Part shown: positions 22,869 to 30,474 of the stretch, piece by piece | How positions within the stretch are numbered: position 1 is the stretch's first letter | Layout of the letters: every line of letters begins with the position of its first letter | NCBI GenBank assembly: GCA_002372315.1 | Contig: DFFU01000028.1 | Location: 1-31,497 of the forward strand | Origin: Alphaproteobacteria bacterium UBA3768 | GTDB lineage: Bacteria; Pseudomonadota; Alphaproteobacteria; CAAHEQ01; UBA3637 | DNA length: 31,497 bases | Reading direction: 5' to 3' | The notes under the pieces: generated by a model | Databases searched by the model: none | What the model saw: the letters and a program-made list of their open reading frames with translations, nothing else | What the model was told of the DNA's origin: nothing | Translations under genes and position numbers: made by a program

Positions 22869-23408
22869 ATGTCAAGTGCAAAAGTATTAGTGCTTTATTT
22901 TTCCCGAACGGGAGATCAATATAGTGTTGGCAACATTACCAAAGGCAATACAGCTATTATGGCTGAAATGATTGCGGATTATACAGGTGGAGATTTGTTT
23001 GAAATCAAATTAAAAAATGATACTTATCCTGCCGAATATACCCCTTTAACAGAAGTTGCCAAAAAAGAAAAAAATGAAAATGCCCGTCCGGAAATTGCAG
23101 AGGATGTAAATAATTTTGATGGCTATGATACCATTTTTGTGGGAGGACCTGTATGGTGGAGTGATTTACCAATGGCCGTTTATACTTTTATTGAAAAACA
23201 CAATTGGTCAAATAAAACAGTCATTCCGTTTACAACCCATGAAGGAAGCGGTTTGTCATCAGTTCCACGCAATTTAAAAGATGCAACAAAAGCAAATATG
23301 CTGGATGGATTAGCACTGTACGGACATGAGGTACAAAATGAGCAAGACAAAGCCCGAGTAAAAGTAAATGCTTGGCTTGAAAAAATGCGTTTAAAAAAAG
23401 GAGAATAA
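22869..23408 (+). CDS. Flavodoxin
   Basis: FMN-binding electron carrier or flavodoxin-fold reductase of about 179 residues, cytoplasmic. The phosphate loop is YFSRTGDQ (10-17; S12, T14, G15); isoalloxazine-binding loops are GGPVWWSD (92-99) and TTHEGSG (122-128). A ten-residue insert after the first strand (YSVGNITKGNT) is typical of the long-chain 'Flavodoxin_4' group that lies beside CMD/cupin genes. AAAGGAG precedes the start, 11 bases after the CMD-cupin gene, and the next gene begins 1 base after its stop. Confidence 0.92.
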   Translation: MSSAKVLVLYFSRTGDQYSVGNITKGNTAIMAEMIADYTGGDLFEIKLKNDTYPAEYTPLTEVAKKEKNENARPEIAEDVNNFDGYDTIFVGGPVWWSDLPMAVYTFIEKHNWSNKTVIPFTTHEGSGLSSVPRNLKDATKANMLDGLALYGHEVQNEQDKARVKVNAWLEKMRLKKGE

Positions 23409-23409
23409 A

Positions 23410-23952
23410 ATGAGTATTTACGATTATATTGTCCCCAAAACAGATGGAGGAGAATTAAAACTTTCGGAACTCAAAGGAAAAGTCATGTTGATTATTAACA
23501 CAGCAACCGGATGTGGCTTTACCCCCCAATATGAGGCCATAGAATCTCTTTATGAAAAATATCATGATAAAGGGCTGGAAGTCATTGATATTCCATGTAA
23601 TCAGTTTGGACATCAAACCCCCGGAACAGACGCGGAAGTACATCAATTTTGCCAACTACACTATAAGACACAATTTTCACAAATGAAAAAGTCCGATGTC
23701 AATGGCGAAAATGAACTCCCCCTTTATACTTATCTTAAATCACAAAAAGGATTTAAAGGATTCGGTAAGCATAAACTGGCTTCATTATTATCTGAGATGT
23801 TAGCAAAAACTGATCCTGACTGGGATAAAAAACCCGATATCAAGTGGAACTTCACAAAGTTTTTAGTGGACAAAGAAGGAAATGTCGTTGAACGCTTTGA
23901 ACCAACAGCAGATATGAAAGAAATTGAAGCCAAAATAGCAGAACTGATTTAA
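23410..23952 (+). CDS. Glutathione peroxidase family (thioredoxin-type thiol peroxidase)
   Basis: Reduces hydroperoxides. 180 residues, no signal peptide. The catalytic set is visible: peroxidatic C35 in TATGCGFTPQY, Q65 in PCNQFGHQ, and W146-N147 in KWNFTKF. C81 (QFCQLHY) is at the position of the resolving cysteine of thioredoxin-dependent members, so thioredoxin rather than glutathione is the likelier reductant (family knowledge). Last gene of the redox operon; AAAAAAGGAG precedes it inside the flavodoxin 3' end. Confidence 0.93.
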   Translation: MSIYDYIVPKTDGGELKLSELKGKVMLIINTATGCGFTPQYEAIESLYEKYHDKGLEVIDIPCNQFGHQTPGTDAEVHQFCQLHYKTQFSQMKKSDVNGENELPLYTYLKSQKGFKGFGKHKLASLLSEMLAKTDPDWDKKPDIKWNFTKFLVDKEGNVVERFEPTADMKEIEAKIAELI

Positions 23953-24090
23953 ATAGGCATACTACTACTTTAACACCGTTCAATTGTTAGAAGAAGCAAC
24001 CGAATGGGGCAACAGGTATCAATGCATAAGTGGAATTTGTATTTCTAGAATCTACCACTGTTTGGATTCAATAAATTGACAATCAGACAA

Positions 24091-24936
24091 TTATTGAAAG
24101 AGTATTTTGTGCATTTTGTGATATATTTCAGTGTTATCTTGCTCACCCTCAAAAAGTTGTGCATACTTTCCATAGGCATGGACAGGAATATCAACCCCCG
24201 TATGCCCCCCAGTGGTATATTGACATTCATCAGTTAATCCGCCCGTTTCATGATCTGCTAATACAATCAAGGTTGTACTGGGGTTATCATATACGAACTG
24301 AGTCGCTTGCATAACTGCCAAATCAAAATCATATAACTCGTCTTTCATTTGCTTGAAATTTTGGGCATGCGAATTGGTATCAATTTTTGCCCCTTCAAAC
24401 ATAGCAAAAAAACCTTTTCCATTGGCCTTTTCAGATAAATTTTTCAGCTTCATTAAAACAATGTCTGAAATTTTTTCTGTTGGTACTATAATGTCCATGT
24501 GTTGAGAAGCTTCTTTTTTCTGTTGTTCAATCTTCTTTTTATTATGCCGATCGGACGTGTGCGCATAGAAAGCAGATGGGGTTGCGCCCGTTGGATGATC
24601 TGTGGAATAAATCCCCACTGGAATATCGTGTTTAACGGCCTCCTCTGCAATTGTTAAACAGTTCTCTTTATTGGGTAACTTTCCAAGAAAGTGATTATTT
24701 GTTTTTTGACCACATGAATAGGCTGTTGCAGAAGCCGCTGAATCAGTCACTTTTGCATCAGCGGAATATGTATGCACAGTCCCTTTGACAGGTAAAGACA
24801 GAATATAAACAGGCTTTGTTTTATCGGCACACTTTAAATGGTTTGCCCCCATTCCATCGCCAATCATCAAAATAACATTATCTGCATAGGTCAATTTTGA
24901 TAAAACTAGCATAATCAAAAAGAATAACTTTTTCAT
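24091..24936 (-). CDS. Compact alkaline phosphatase, periplasmic
   Basis: Alkaline phosphatase superfamily (PhoA type), hydrolysing phosphomonoesters in the periplasm. Signal peptide ends near TYA (18). The metal and catalytic set is complete: D27 in MIGDGMG, nucleophile S66 in VTDSAAS, STDHPTGATP (111-120), E181/D186/H190 in EGAKIDTNSH, D228-H229 in ADHETGG, H245 and H253 in TGGHTGVDIPVH. With 281 residues it is far shorter than the usual 430-480, because the segments between motifs are trimmed. Start supported by AGGGGGA. It is monocistronic, with its own promoter carrying a palindrome. Confidence 0.92.
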   Translation of the reverse strand: MKKLFFLIMLVLSKLTYADNVILMIGDGMGANHLKCADKTKPVYILSLPVKGTVHTYSADAKVTDSAASATAYSCGQKTNNHFLGKLPNKENCLTIAEEAVKHDIPVGIYSTDHPTGATPSAFYAHTSDRHNKKKIEQQKKEASQHMDIIVPTEKISDIVLMKLKNLSEKANGKGFFAMFEGAKIDTNSHAQNFKQMKDELYDFDLAVMQATQFVYDNPSTTLIVLADHETGGLTDECQYTTGGHTGVDIPVHAYGKYAQLFEGEQDNTEIYHKMHKILFQ

Positions 24937-24959
24937 AAATCCCCCTTATACTTTTTGTG

Positions 24960-24988
24960 AATTTATCATATTCAATGATAAAAAGCAA
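24960..24988 (-). promoter_or_regulatory. Phosphatase promoter with palindromic operator candidate
   Basis: On the minus strand TTGCTT, 17 bases, TAAATT. A perfect inverted repeat TTTATCAT-N5-ATGATAAA (24962-24982) fills the spacer and part of the -10 box. It does not resemble a Pho box (CTGTCAT direct repeats). Confidence 0.5.
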
Positions 24989-25000
24989 CTTAAATCTACT

Positions 25001-25576
25001 TCACTTTGTTTTCATATTAGCTTTTTGCAACATACGATCAAATAAAACTTTATCCTGAGATGAACACGGCTGTTGAGGCGATTTTTGTACCCTAACTGGT
25101 ACAAATTTAAATTTTTCATTTTGAATACCTTTCGGATATAAAAGTTTCAAATTTTTAGCTGTTGGATTAAAATATTTTAAACCATCTTGCCCCGTCTTAC
25201 CCCCCGAAAAACCACAATGTTCATAAAAAGGGGCTGACCCGAAATCGGCCAAAACCTGTATGCGACCACAAGAATTTCTCCGACAAGAAAGTTCATACAA
25301 GGCCTGAAGACACAACCGTCCATATCCTTTATTTTTAGGAACAATCAATCCTGTTATTTCCATCACAGGTTTCATATTTTCGCTGTTTTTTCTATCATAC
25401 CATGAATCAGGGAAATATTGACTTTGATCACGTGGTGTTTTTTGGTTTTCAACAAGAACAAAGGAACAACTCCCTATTTTTTTATAAGCCAGATATAAAT
25501 CAAATAGATTACCATCCTTTTTCTGATACCATGACGGAATATCAGAATGAAATGAAAAAAAATCAGCTATTTTCAA
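25001..25576 (-). CDS. GNAT-fold acetyltransferase-like protein
   Basis: 191 residues. The acetyl-CoA binding part of a GNAT fold is visible: MEITGLIVPKNKGYGRLCLQAL (about 72-93; the NKGYGRLC loop is the pyrophosphate-binding motif) and SAPFYEHCGF (about 113-122), the motif that usually ends the fold. The C-terminal 60 residues are outside the fold and lysine-rich. It starts with TTG overlapping the upstream stop (TTGA), with AGGA about ten bases ahead, so it is translated by coupling to the preceding gene. Substrate unknown. Confidence 0.7.
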   Translation of the reverse strand: MKIADFFSFHSDIPSWYQKKDGNLFDLYLAYKKIGSCSFVLVENQKTPRDQSQYFPDSWYDRKNSENMKPVMEITGLIVPKNKGYGRLCLQALYELSCRRNSCGRIQVLADFGSAPFYEHCGFSGGKTGQDGLKYFNPTAKNLKLLYPKGIQNEKFKFVPVRVQKSPQQPCSSQDKVLFDRMLQKANMKTK

Positions 25577-26034
25577 GAAACTGTCCTAGTTTTTCCCTGT
25601 AAATAACGAAGATAATTCCGATCAAAATGACGCCCCCGATGAATCAACACCGTTGATGACAACTTTGAAGGTGTCTTATTTACTTTTGGTTGAACGCTTT
25701 TTATTTTTTGAGCTTTTTCATTATGATAGGGAATCCGACGCATGACCTGCGCTTTAAAAATTTCTTTTCTCTGCTGAAGCTTTTTTTTCTTTTTTGAGAG
25801 CAAAGTACTGTGCACAACATCCCCCCGTCCCAGATCCAAAGAATCCTCTTTAATATAGGGATATTCCAATCTAAATTCATTTGGTACTGGGCTTGAAGAA
25901 ATCATTTTTTTCTCAGATAGAACAGGAGGTTCCCTCATGTCTTTTTGGGAATTATCAACATATGTTTCAGAATAAACCTTATCACTTGGGATTAACAACA
26001 ACCCAGAAGCAATTAACGCCTTATTTACATTCAT
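25573..26034 (-). CDS. Exported basic protein, unknown
   Basis: Not recognised. About 153 residues with a signal-peptide-like start (NKALIASGLLLIP, possible cleavage after VYS near 22); the mature part is strongly basic, with KKKKKLQQRK and a C-terminal RGRHFDRNYLRYLQG. It has no cysteines and is probably disordered in part. A GTG at 26037 just before the ATG is an equally spaced alternative start; AAAGGA serves both. It has its own promoter and is followed by the coupled GNAT gene. Confidence 0.6.
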   Translation of the reverse strand: MNVNKALIASGLLLIPSDKVYSETYVDNSQKDMREPPVLSEKKMISSSPVPNEFRLEYPYIKEDSLDLGRGDVVHSTLLSKKKKKLQQRKEIFKAQVMRRIPYHNEKAQKIKSVQPKVNKTPSKLSSTVLIHRGRHFDRNYLRYLQGKTRTVS

Positions 26035-26060
26035 CACTTATTTCCTTTCAAAATGGAAGT

Positions 26061-26088
26061 ATTGTATTCTTTTTTTAAAAAAAGTCAA
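26061..26088 (-). promoter_or_regulatory. Promoter of the exported basic protein and GNAT genes
   Basis: On the minus strand TTGACT, 16 bases (a T7-A7 tract), TACAAT; predicted start about 17 bases upstream of the start codon. Confidence 0.6.
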
Positions 26089-26121
26089 GATATTTCCAAT
26101 ATTACCTATGAGAAAATTACT

Positions 26122-27405
26122 CTACTTTTCAACAATGTTAAGATAGCGTTGACGATATTTTTCGGCCATTTTTCCCCAAAACAGTTTCGATAATAAAAAG
26201 TACTTTAACTTTACAAAAATATGTTCATCTTTTGGTAGAGATAAACTTTCTAAAACAGCAGGCCATATATCGCGTAACGTTGGTTCATCCCCACCCAATT
26301 CTGCCTCACGTTTGAAATTTTTCATGTAACATTTAAAATAAAGTTCTACTTGATGTTTGGATAAATTTGGTACACCTTGAATTTTAAATTTCTTACTTTG
26401 AGCAAACCTTTTAAGGGGGGGTGTCAGCCCAACCAAGAAAACAGTATTTTTGGATCCCAAATAATTAAAGTGTGCATCAACATAAGTCGTCGCTATCCAG
26501 CGCGATTGATTCATCATTTCCTGAACAGGGTTAGCCAAATTCATACGATTTAATACAATCAATTGTGTGTTTTGACGCGCAAAAATAATGTTGTGTAAGG
26601 CTGTACCACTTAAGCCCGCAACTACTTTAGCACCTTTTAAATAGGCAATCAATTCCGATAATGGCAATTGTTCAGGATAAATGACATAATAACCATTTTG
26701 CGCAAATAATTTTTCTATATTTTCCTCACCTATGATAAAGCGATCCTTAAAACGGGTTCGGGACAAATAAATCTTTTCCTTTTTATACACTTTCTTAACA
26801 GAAGAAGAAATTTTTTTAAAAGGAATAACAAATTCGGGCGTATACCAATGACAAAAAATTGAAGAGGCATCTGGAACAATTAAATTTTTACACTGAGTTA
26901 CGTGCGTCACAATACGAACATCATTTATATCCACCCCAAGCAATTCAAAAATTTGCCTGAAATTTCCACCTATCTCACGTGGCTCATCACTGATGAAAAT
27001 CAATTTCATTCCTGGATGATAATTTTGCACAACATACCAAAGGCGTGTCATAGACTCACATAGAAAATGTCCATAATGAGGGAGATATTCACCGCAATAT
27101 ATGCAAGGTTCAGAAAGAATAGGAATACCCACTTTTGAAAATTCGTATCCGCCCATTAAAGTACAAGGTTGTTTTGTTTCCTCTGTATCCCGATAACGAC
27201 CACTAGAATGCACAAAAATACCTTTAGAATCCAGTACTCCCCCCTTGGCATAACCTTGACCAGCTTGGCGGTATAAAACAGGTGGCAAAACATAAGCATC
27301 AGATAATTCCAATGCCCCTAATTTTTTGCGAAGTAAATACTTTTGTTGTGCAATTTTTTCAAAATTTTTCTGAGCCCCTTTATATAGGTAAAAATGTTGT
27401 TTCAT
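26122..27405 (-). CDS. Glycosyltransferase family 61 (DUF563)
   Basis: 427-residue enzyme that probably adds a sugar to a surface glycan. The family's features are seen in order: CGEYLPHYGHFLCESMTRLW (about 102-121), then KIYLSRTRFKDRFIIGEENIEKLF, and the late AKVVAGLSGTALHNIIFA, equivalent to 'iiaphGsaltNliF' of GT61. A C-terminal extension of about 90 residues follows. It overlaps the stop of the upstream acyltransferase by one base (TAATG) with AAGGAAA ahead, so both are cotranscribed. Acceptor unknown. Confidence 0.85.
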   Translation of the reverse strand: MKQHFYLYKGAQKNFEKIAQQKYLLRKKLGALELSDAYVLPPVLYRQAGQGYAKGGVLDSKGIFVHSSGRYRDTEETKQPCTLMGGYEFSKVGIPILSEPCIYCGEYLPHYGHFLCESMTRLWYVVQNYHPGMKLIFISDEPREIGGNFRQIFELLGVDINDVRIVTHVTQCKNLIVPDASSIFCHWYTPEFVIPFKKISSSVKKVYKKEKIYLSRTRFKDRFIIGEENIEKLFAQNGYYVIYPEQLPLSELIAYLKGAKVVAGLSGTALHNIIFARQNTQLIVLNRMNLANPVQEMMNQSRWIATTYVDAHFNYLGSKNTVFLVGLTPPLKRFAQSKKFKIQGVPNLSKHQVELYFKCYMKNFKREAELGGDEPTLRDIWPAVLESLSLPKDEHIFVKLKYFLLSKLFWGKMAEKYRQRYLNIVEK

Positions 27406-28130
27406 TAAGTTTCCTTATTTTCTTGTAAATATCTGTTAACAGATTCACGGCCAAACATGACATTTGTTTTAATTACCTTCGCTGGATTTCCACCCAAAGC
27501 AGTGTACTGTTCAGTAAATGGCTTCGTCACAACGGAACAAGCACCAACAATAGTGTAATCTGGAATATCTGCATTTTTTAAAACAGTGGAGCGCGCCCCC
27601 AACCAGCAGTAATTTCCTATCCGAGTAACCGACATTTTTTGATTTAAAACTTCTTTGGTCTGGGCGTTTAAAATAACATGCTGATCATGCCCCCAAATTT
27701 CCACTTCCCTAGACATCATTACACCCTTTCCAACCTCCATTTTAAAGGATGATGGGAAAAATTCAACATCTGAAAAAATACAATCTTCCCCAATGGATAA
27801 AGAACCGTTATCTTCATTAAACCAAACCTTCATTTGGCCCTGAAAACCTCCCCCCAAATTGAGTGTGTTGTTGTCCCCAGCCATCAAAATGGTAATATGA
27901 TTTTTATTTAATGGCGTATGTAAAATCAACCTATTGTTTTGACCATGCCCCGTTTTAATAACGTTAAATCCGCGTAGTTCCTTGAAAGATGGTTTACGTT
28001 CTTTATCCCCATCCATAATAGTTGCTATTTTATAGGCCTCTAGCTGTCCCTTTAAGGCACGCCTTTTTTCTTTCATAGGAACAAATGAGTAAAAATGTTT
28101 TACAAAAAAATGATGAATATCAAAAAACAT
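27405..28130 (-). CDS. Left-handed beta-helix (hexapeptide) acyltransferase
   Basis: 241 residues. The hexapeptide repeat region runs from about 85 to 225: LSIGEDCIFSDVEFFPS, MEVGKGVMMSREVEIWGHDQH (catalytic-type histidine), then VTRIGNYCWLGARSTVLKNADIPDYTIVGACSVVTKPF, and the typical closing GGNPAKVIK. This pattern is that of O-acetyltransferases of the LbH group acting on sugars or polysaccharides. AGGAGGT precedes the start by four bases. First gene of a two-gene unit with a GT61 transferase, which points to decoration of a surface polysaccharide. Confidence 0.88.
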   Translation of the reverse strand: MFFDIHHFFVKHFYSFVPMKEKRRALKGQLEAYKIATIMDGDKERKPSFKELRGFNVIKTGHGQNNRLILHTPLNKNHITILMAGDNNTLNLGGGFQGQMKVWFNEDNGSLSIGEDCIFSDVEFFPSSFKMEVGKGVMMSREVEIWGHDQHVILNAQTKEVLNQKMSVTRIGNYCWLGARSTVLKNADIPDYTIVGACSVVTKPFTEQYTALGGNPAKVIKTNVMFGRESVNRYLQENKET

Positions 28131-28151
28131 TGTACCTCCTGAATCTGTTGA

Positions 28152-28180
28152 AAGTTACCATATTCTTCATTTGTTGTCAA
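28152..28180 (-). promoter_or_regulatory. Promoter of the acyltransferase-GT61 unit
   Basis: On the minus strand TTGACA, 17 bases, TAACTT; predicted start about 15 bases upstream of the start codon. Confidence 0.65.
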
Positions 28181-28241
28181 GGACAATAAAAATCTTGCAA
28201 TTTACCAAACTTTCGTATATTCTGATACCCGAGGATAAAGG

Positions 28242-29597
28242 ATGCGTACACACTGGGGATCTCAATTAGGCTTTATTTTGGCAACAGCTGGTTCAGCTAT
28301 TGGTTTAGGGAATATTTGGCGTTTTCCATATTTGTTGGCACAAAACAGTGGTGGCACTTTTTTATTCATGTACCTTCTGTGTGTAGGACTTTTTGGCTAT
28401 TTCTTATTGACAGCAAAATTGACCTTTGGGCGTATTGCTCAAACGAACTTTATCAATGGCTTTCAAAAAGCATCCCCCCAAAAAATATCACCCCTTTGGG
28501 GTAAAATAGCAGGCGCAACTACCATCTTTAATATTTTTATGGTAAGCAGTATCTATGCTATTGTCATCGGATGGACTCTTTCCTATGTTTGGGTTACCTT
28601 ACATAATTTAACAAAGCCAAATATCCCTGTGGATCAAGAACTTTTTCAAAACCTAACAGCCTCATACCACACGCAATTATTATGGGCTGTATTATGTATC
28701 GGTGTTGCAGCCTTTATATTGATTAAAGGGGTTAAAGGTGGCATTGAACGGGCAGCCCTATACTTAATGCCCGTTTTATTTGGATTATTATTTTTTATGC
28801 TGTGTTGGACAATATCCTTACCCGAATCCGAAAAGGGCTGGGCATTCCTGTTTAAAATTGATTGGGAAAAATTGGGATTTACACCCAGTAATTTTCAATT
28901 TAAAGAGTTTGCCCACATGACTTTATTAGCACTAGGTCAAGCCATTTACTCTTTATCCTTAGGCTTAGGGGTTTGCTTTATTTATGGTTCTTATTTAAAG
29001 CCGGATATAGACATCAAAAAGGCAGCTCTTTGGATTGTGGGGTTGGACACCTGTGTTGCCTTGATGGCATCAGGTATTATTATACCAGCGCTTTTTTCTT
29101 TTGGTTTAGAAACGAATCAAGGGCCTGGCCTCAGCTTTATAACTCTTCCTTTCATTTTTAATCAAGTCAAAGGTGGGGCTTTTTTGATGTTCTTGTTCTT
29201 TATACTACTTTTTCTAGCAGCCCTGACATCACTTATTTCCATTTATGAGCCACTGATTAATTTATGCATTGAAAAATTACACTTAAGACGCACAAAAGCG
29301 ACAATTTTAATTGCCGTAATAAATGTTATTGCCAGTATGGTTATTTTAACCTCTTTTACGGGAATTTGGCAATTAAAAATCATGCAACGTAACTTATTTG
29401 ATTTTGTGGATTATTTAACAGGTTCTTATACAATGGGAATTTTGGTTTTACTATACAGTGTATTTATGGGATGGAAAATTTTTCCACAAATCAAAGAAGA
29501 ATTACAAATTAAAAATAGATTTTTATCTAAGTACTTCCCTTTCCTTTTAAAATACTTCGCTCCGTTAATATTATTGATGTTATTTTTAACCGCTTAA
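28242..29597 (+). CDS. Sodium:neurotransmitter symporter family (NSS/SNF) transporter
   Basis: Sodium-coupled uptake of an amino acid or related amine across the inner membrane. 451 residues with about eleven to twelve hydrophobic segments. TM1 has the unwound signature GSAIGLGNIWRFPYL (17-31); TM6 region QAIYSLSLGLGVCFIYGSY is the other half of the substrate site; a GWTLSYV segment (TM3) is present. Bacterial members such as LeuT and TnaT carry leucine, tryptophan or tyrosine; the substrate here is not readable. GAGG lies about 11 bases before the ATG. It is followed at 14 bases by a lipoprotein gene. Confidence 0.93.
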   Translation: MRTHWGSQLGFILATAGSAIGLGNIWRFPYLLAQNSGGTFLFMYLLCVGLFGYFLLTAKLTFGRIAQTNFINGFQKASPQKISPLWGKIAGATTIFNIFMVSSIYAIVIGWTLSYVWVTLHNLTKPNIPVDQELFQNLTASYHTQLLWAVLCIGVAAFILIKGVKGGIERAALYLMPVLFGLLFFMLCWTISLPESEKGWAFLFKIDWEKLGFTPSNFQFKEFAHMTLLALGQAIYSLSLGLGVCFIYGSYLKPDIDIKKAALWIVGLDTCVALMASGIIIPALFSFGLETNQGPGLSFITLPFIFNQVKGGAFLMFLFFILLFLAALTSLISIYEPLINLCIEKLHLRRTKATILIAVINVIASMVILTSFTGIWQLKIMQRNLFDFVDYLTGSYTMGILVLLYSVFMGWKIFPQIKEELQIKNRFLSKYFPFLLKYFAPLILLMLFLTA

Positions 29598-29611
29598 ATG
29601 AGGATACTATT

Positions 29612-30376
29612 ATGATCAAAAAAACTTATTTATGGATTTTACTTTTACTTGCAGGTTGTAGTGCAGGACCTGAATATTATTCACACTCACAGAGTATTTC
29701 TTTGGAAGGGCTCTCCGGTTACACAGACGTTTTTTATGAAGACCATGTACTATTCGCAGAAACCAAAAGTCAGGATTCAGAAAAAGAAAACATCAGCGAA
29801 CAAGAATACATCATATCCCGTTCTTGGAACGATCAAGAATTTATCATAAAAAAGAATGGATTTAAGGATTACCATTTAAAATTGGATAGTTCCTTTACTT
29901 CTGAACCTTGGGCAATAGCAAAATATTTTAGCGACGAAGAACACTATTTTCCACTGCTTGGTCTGTTAATCCCCGTAGATACAATTAAAGAGATTGTGAG
30001 TATTCCCACTTATTTACTTTTATCTGGTTTTTCATTGATTACACTATCCCCTATTGATTTTACAGAATACATGAGCAAAATGGGTATTTCTTTGATAAAT
30101 CTGCCCAAAGCATTGGTAGGTGATATTTATGATATCATAAGTGTCCCTGGAACGATTATCATCAATCCTTGGCAAGAATTTAAATATGATTCAGTTGTTA
30201 TCTTAGAACCAACAGAACAGTTAAAGCAAATGTGTTCCACCAAGAAAAATCATTTTATATCCAATCATGGGTGTAGCAATTGTTTTGATTCAAATATTGT
30301 TTTGTATGCAAGCCAAACTGAATGCAATAGGTGTTCCAACCGCCAATGGGAAAAGGGACAATGCCTTTTAAAATGA
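29612..30376 (+). CDS. Lipoprotein with a CxxC-rich C-terminal tail, unknown
   Basis: 254 residues. Signal peptide with lipobox LLAGC (lipidated Cys near 16). No family recognised. A hydrophobic middle (about 127-160, LLGLLIPVDTIKEIVSIPTYLLLSGF) could dip into the membrane. The last 50 residues hold six cysteines: one CST, CSNC, CNRC and a final QC, a spacing that could bind zinc or form disulfides. It lies 14 bases after the transporter gene, likely in the same operon. Confidence 0.7.
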   Translation: MIKKTYLWILLLLAGCSAGPEYYSHSQSISLEGLSGYTDVFYEDHVLFAETKSQDSEKENISEQEYIISRSWNDQEFIIKKNGFKDYHLKLDSSFTSEPWAIAKYFSDEEHYFPLLGLLIPVDTIKEIVSIPTYLLLSGFSLITLSPIDFTEYMSKMGISLINLPKALVGDIYDIISVPGTIIINPWQEFKYDSVVILEPTEQLKQMCSTKKNHFISNHGCSNCFDSNIVLYASQTECNRCSNRQWEKGQCLLK

Positions 30377-30422
30377 TTTAATAGAAAGAAGTTGACATCG
30401 GCAACAAATTATGCTAAAAAAG

Positions 30423-30460
30423 GGCATCGGTTAATCGTTTGTGATGATGCCGTTTTTTTT
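30423..30460 (+). terminator. Intrinsic terminator before hppA
   Basis: GGCATC (30423-30428) pairs with GATGCC (30446-30451) across a 17-nt loop, followed by G and T8. It probably ends the transporter-lipoprotein transcript. TTGACA-N17-TAAAAA at 30392-30420 is a possible hppA promoter, which would put this hairpin at the start of the hppA leader. Confidence 0.6.
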
Positions 30461-30474
30461 GTAAAGGAGTAATT

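Noticed and set aside
23953..24090. Short plus-strand reading stretch after the peroxidase gene (LLEEATEWGNRY)
   Set aside because: Fewer than 40 codons without a start or family match; cannot be distinguished from chance.
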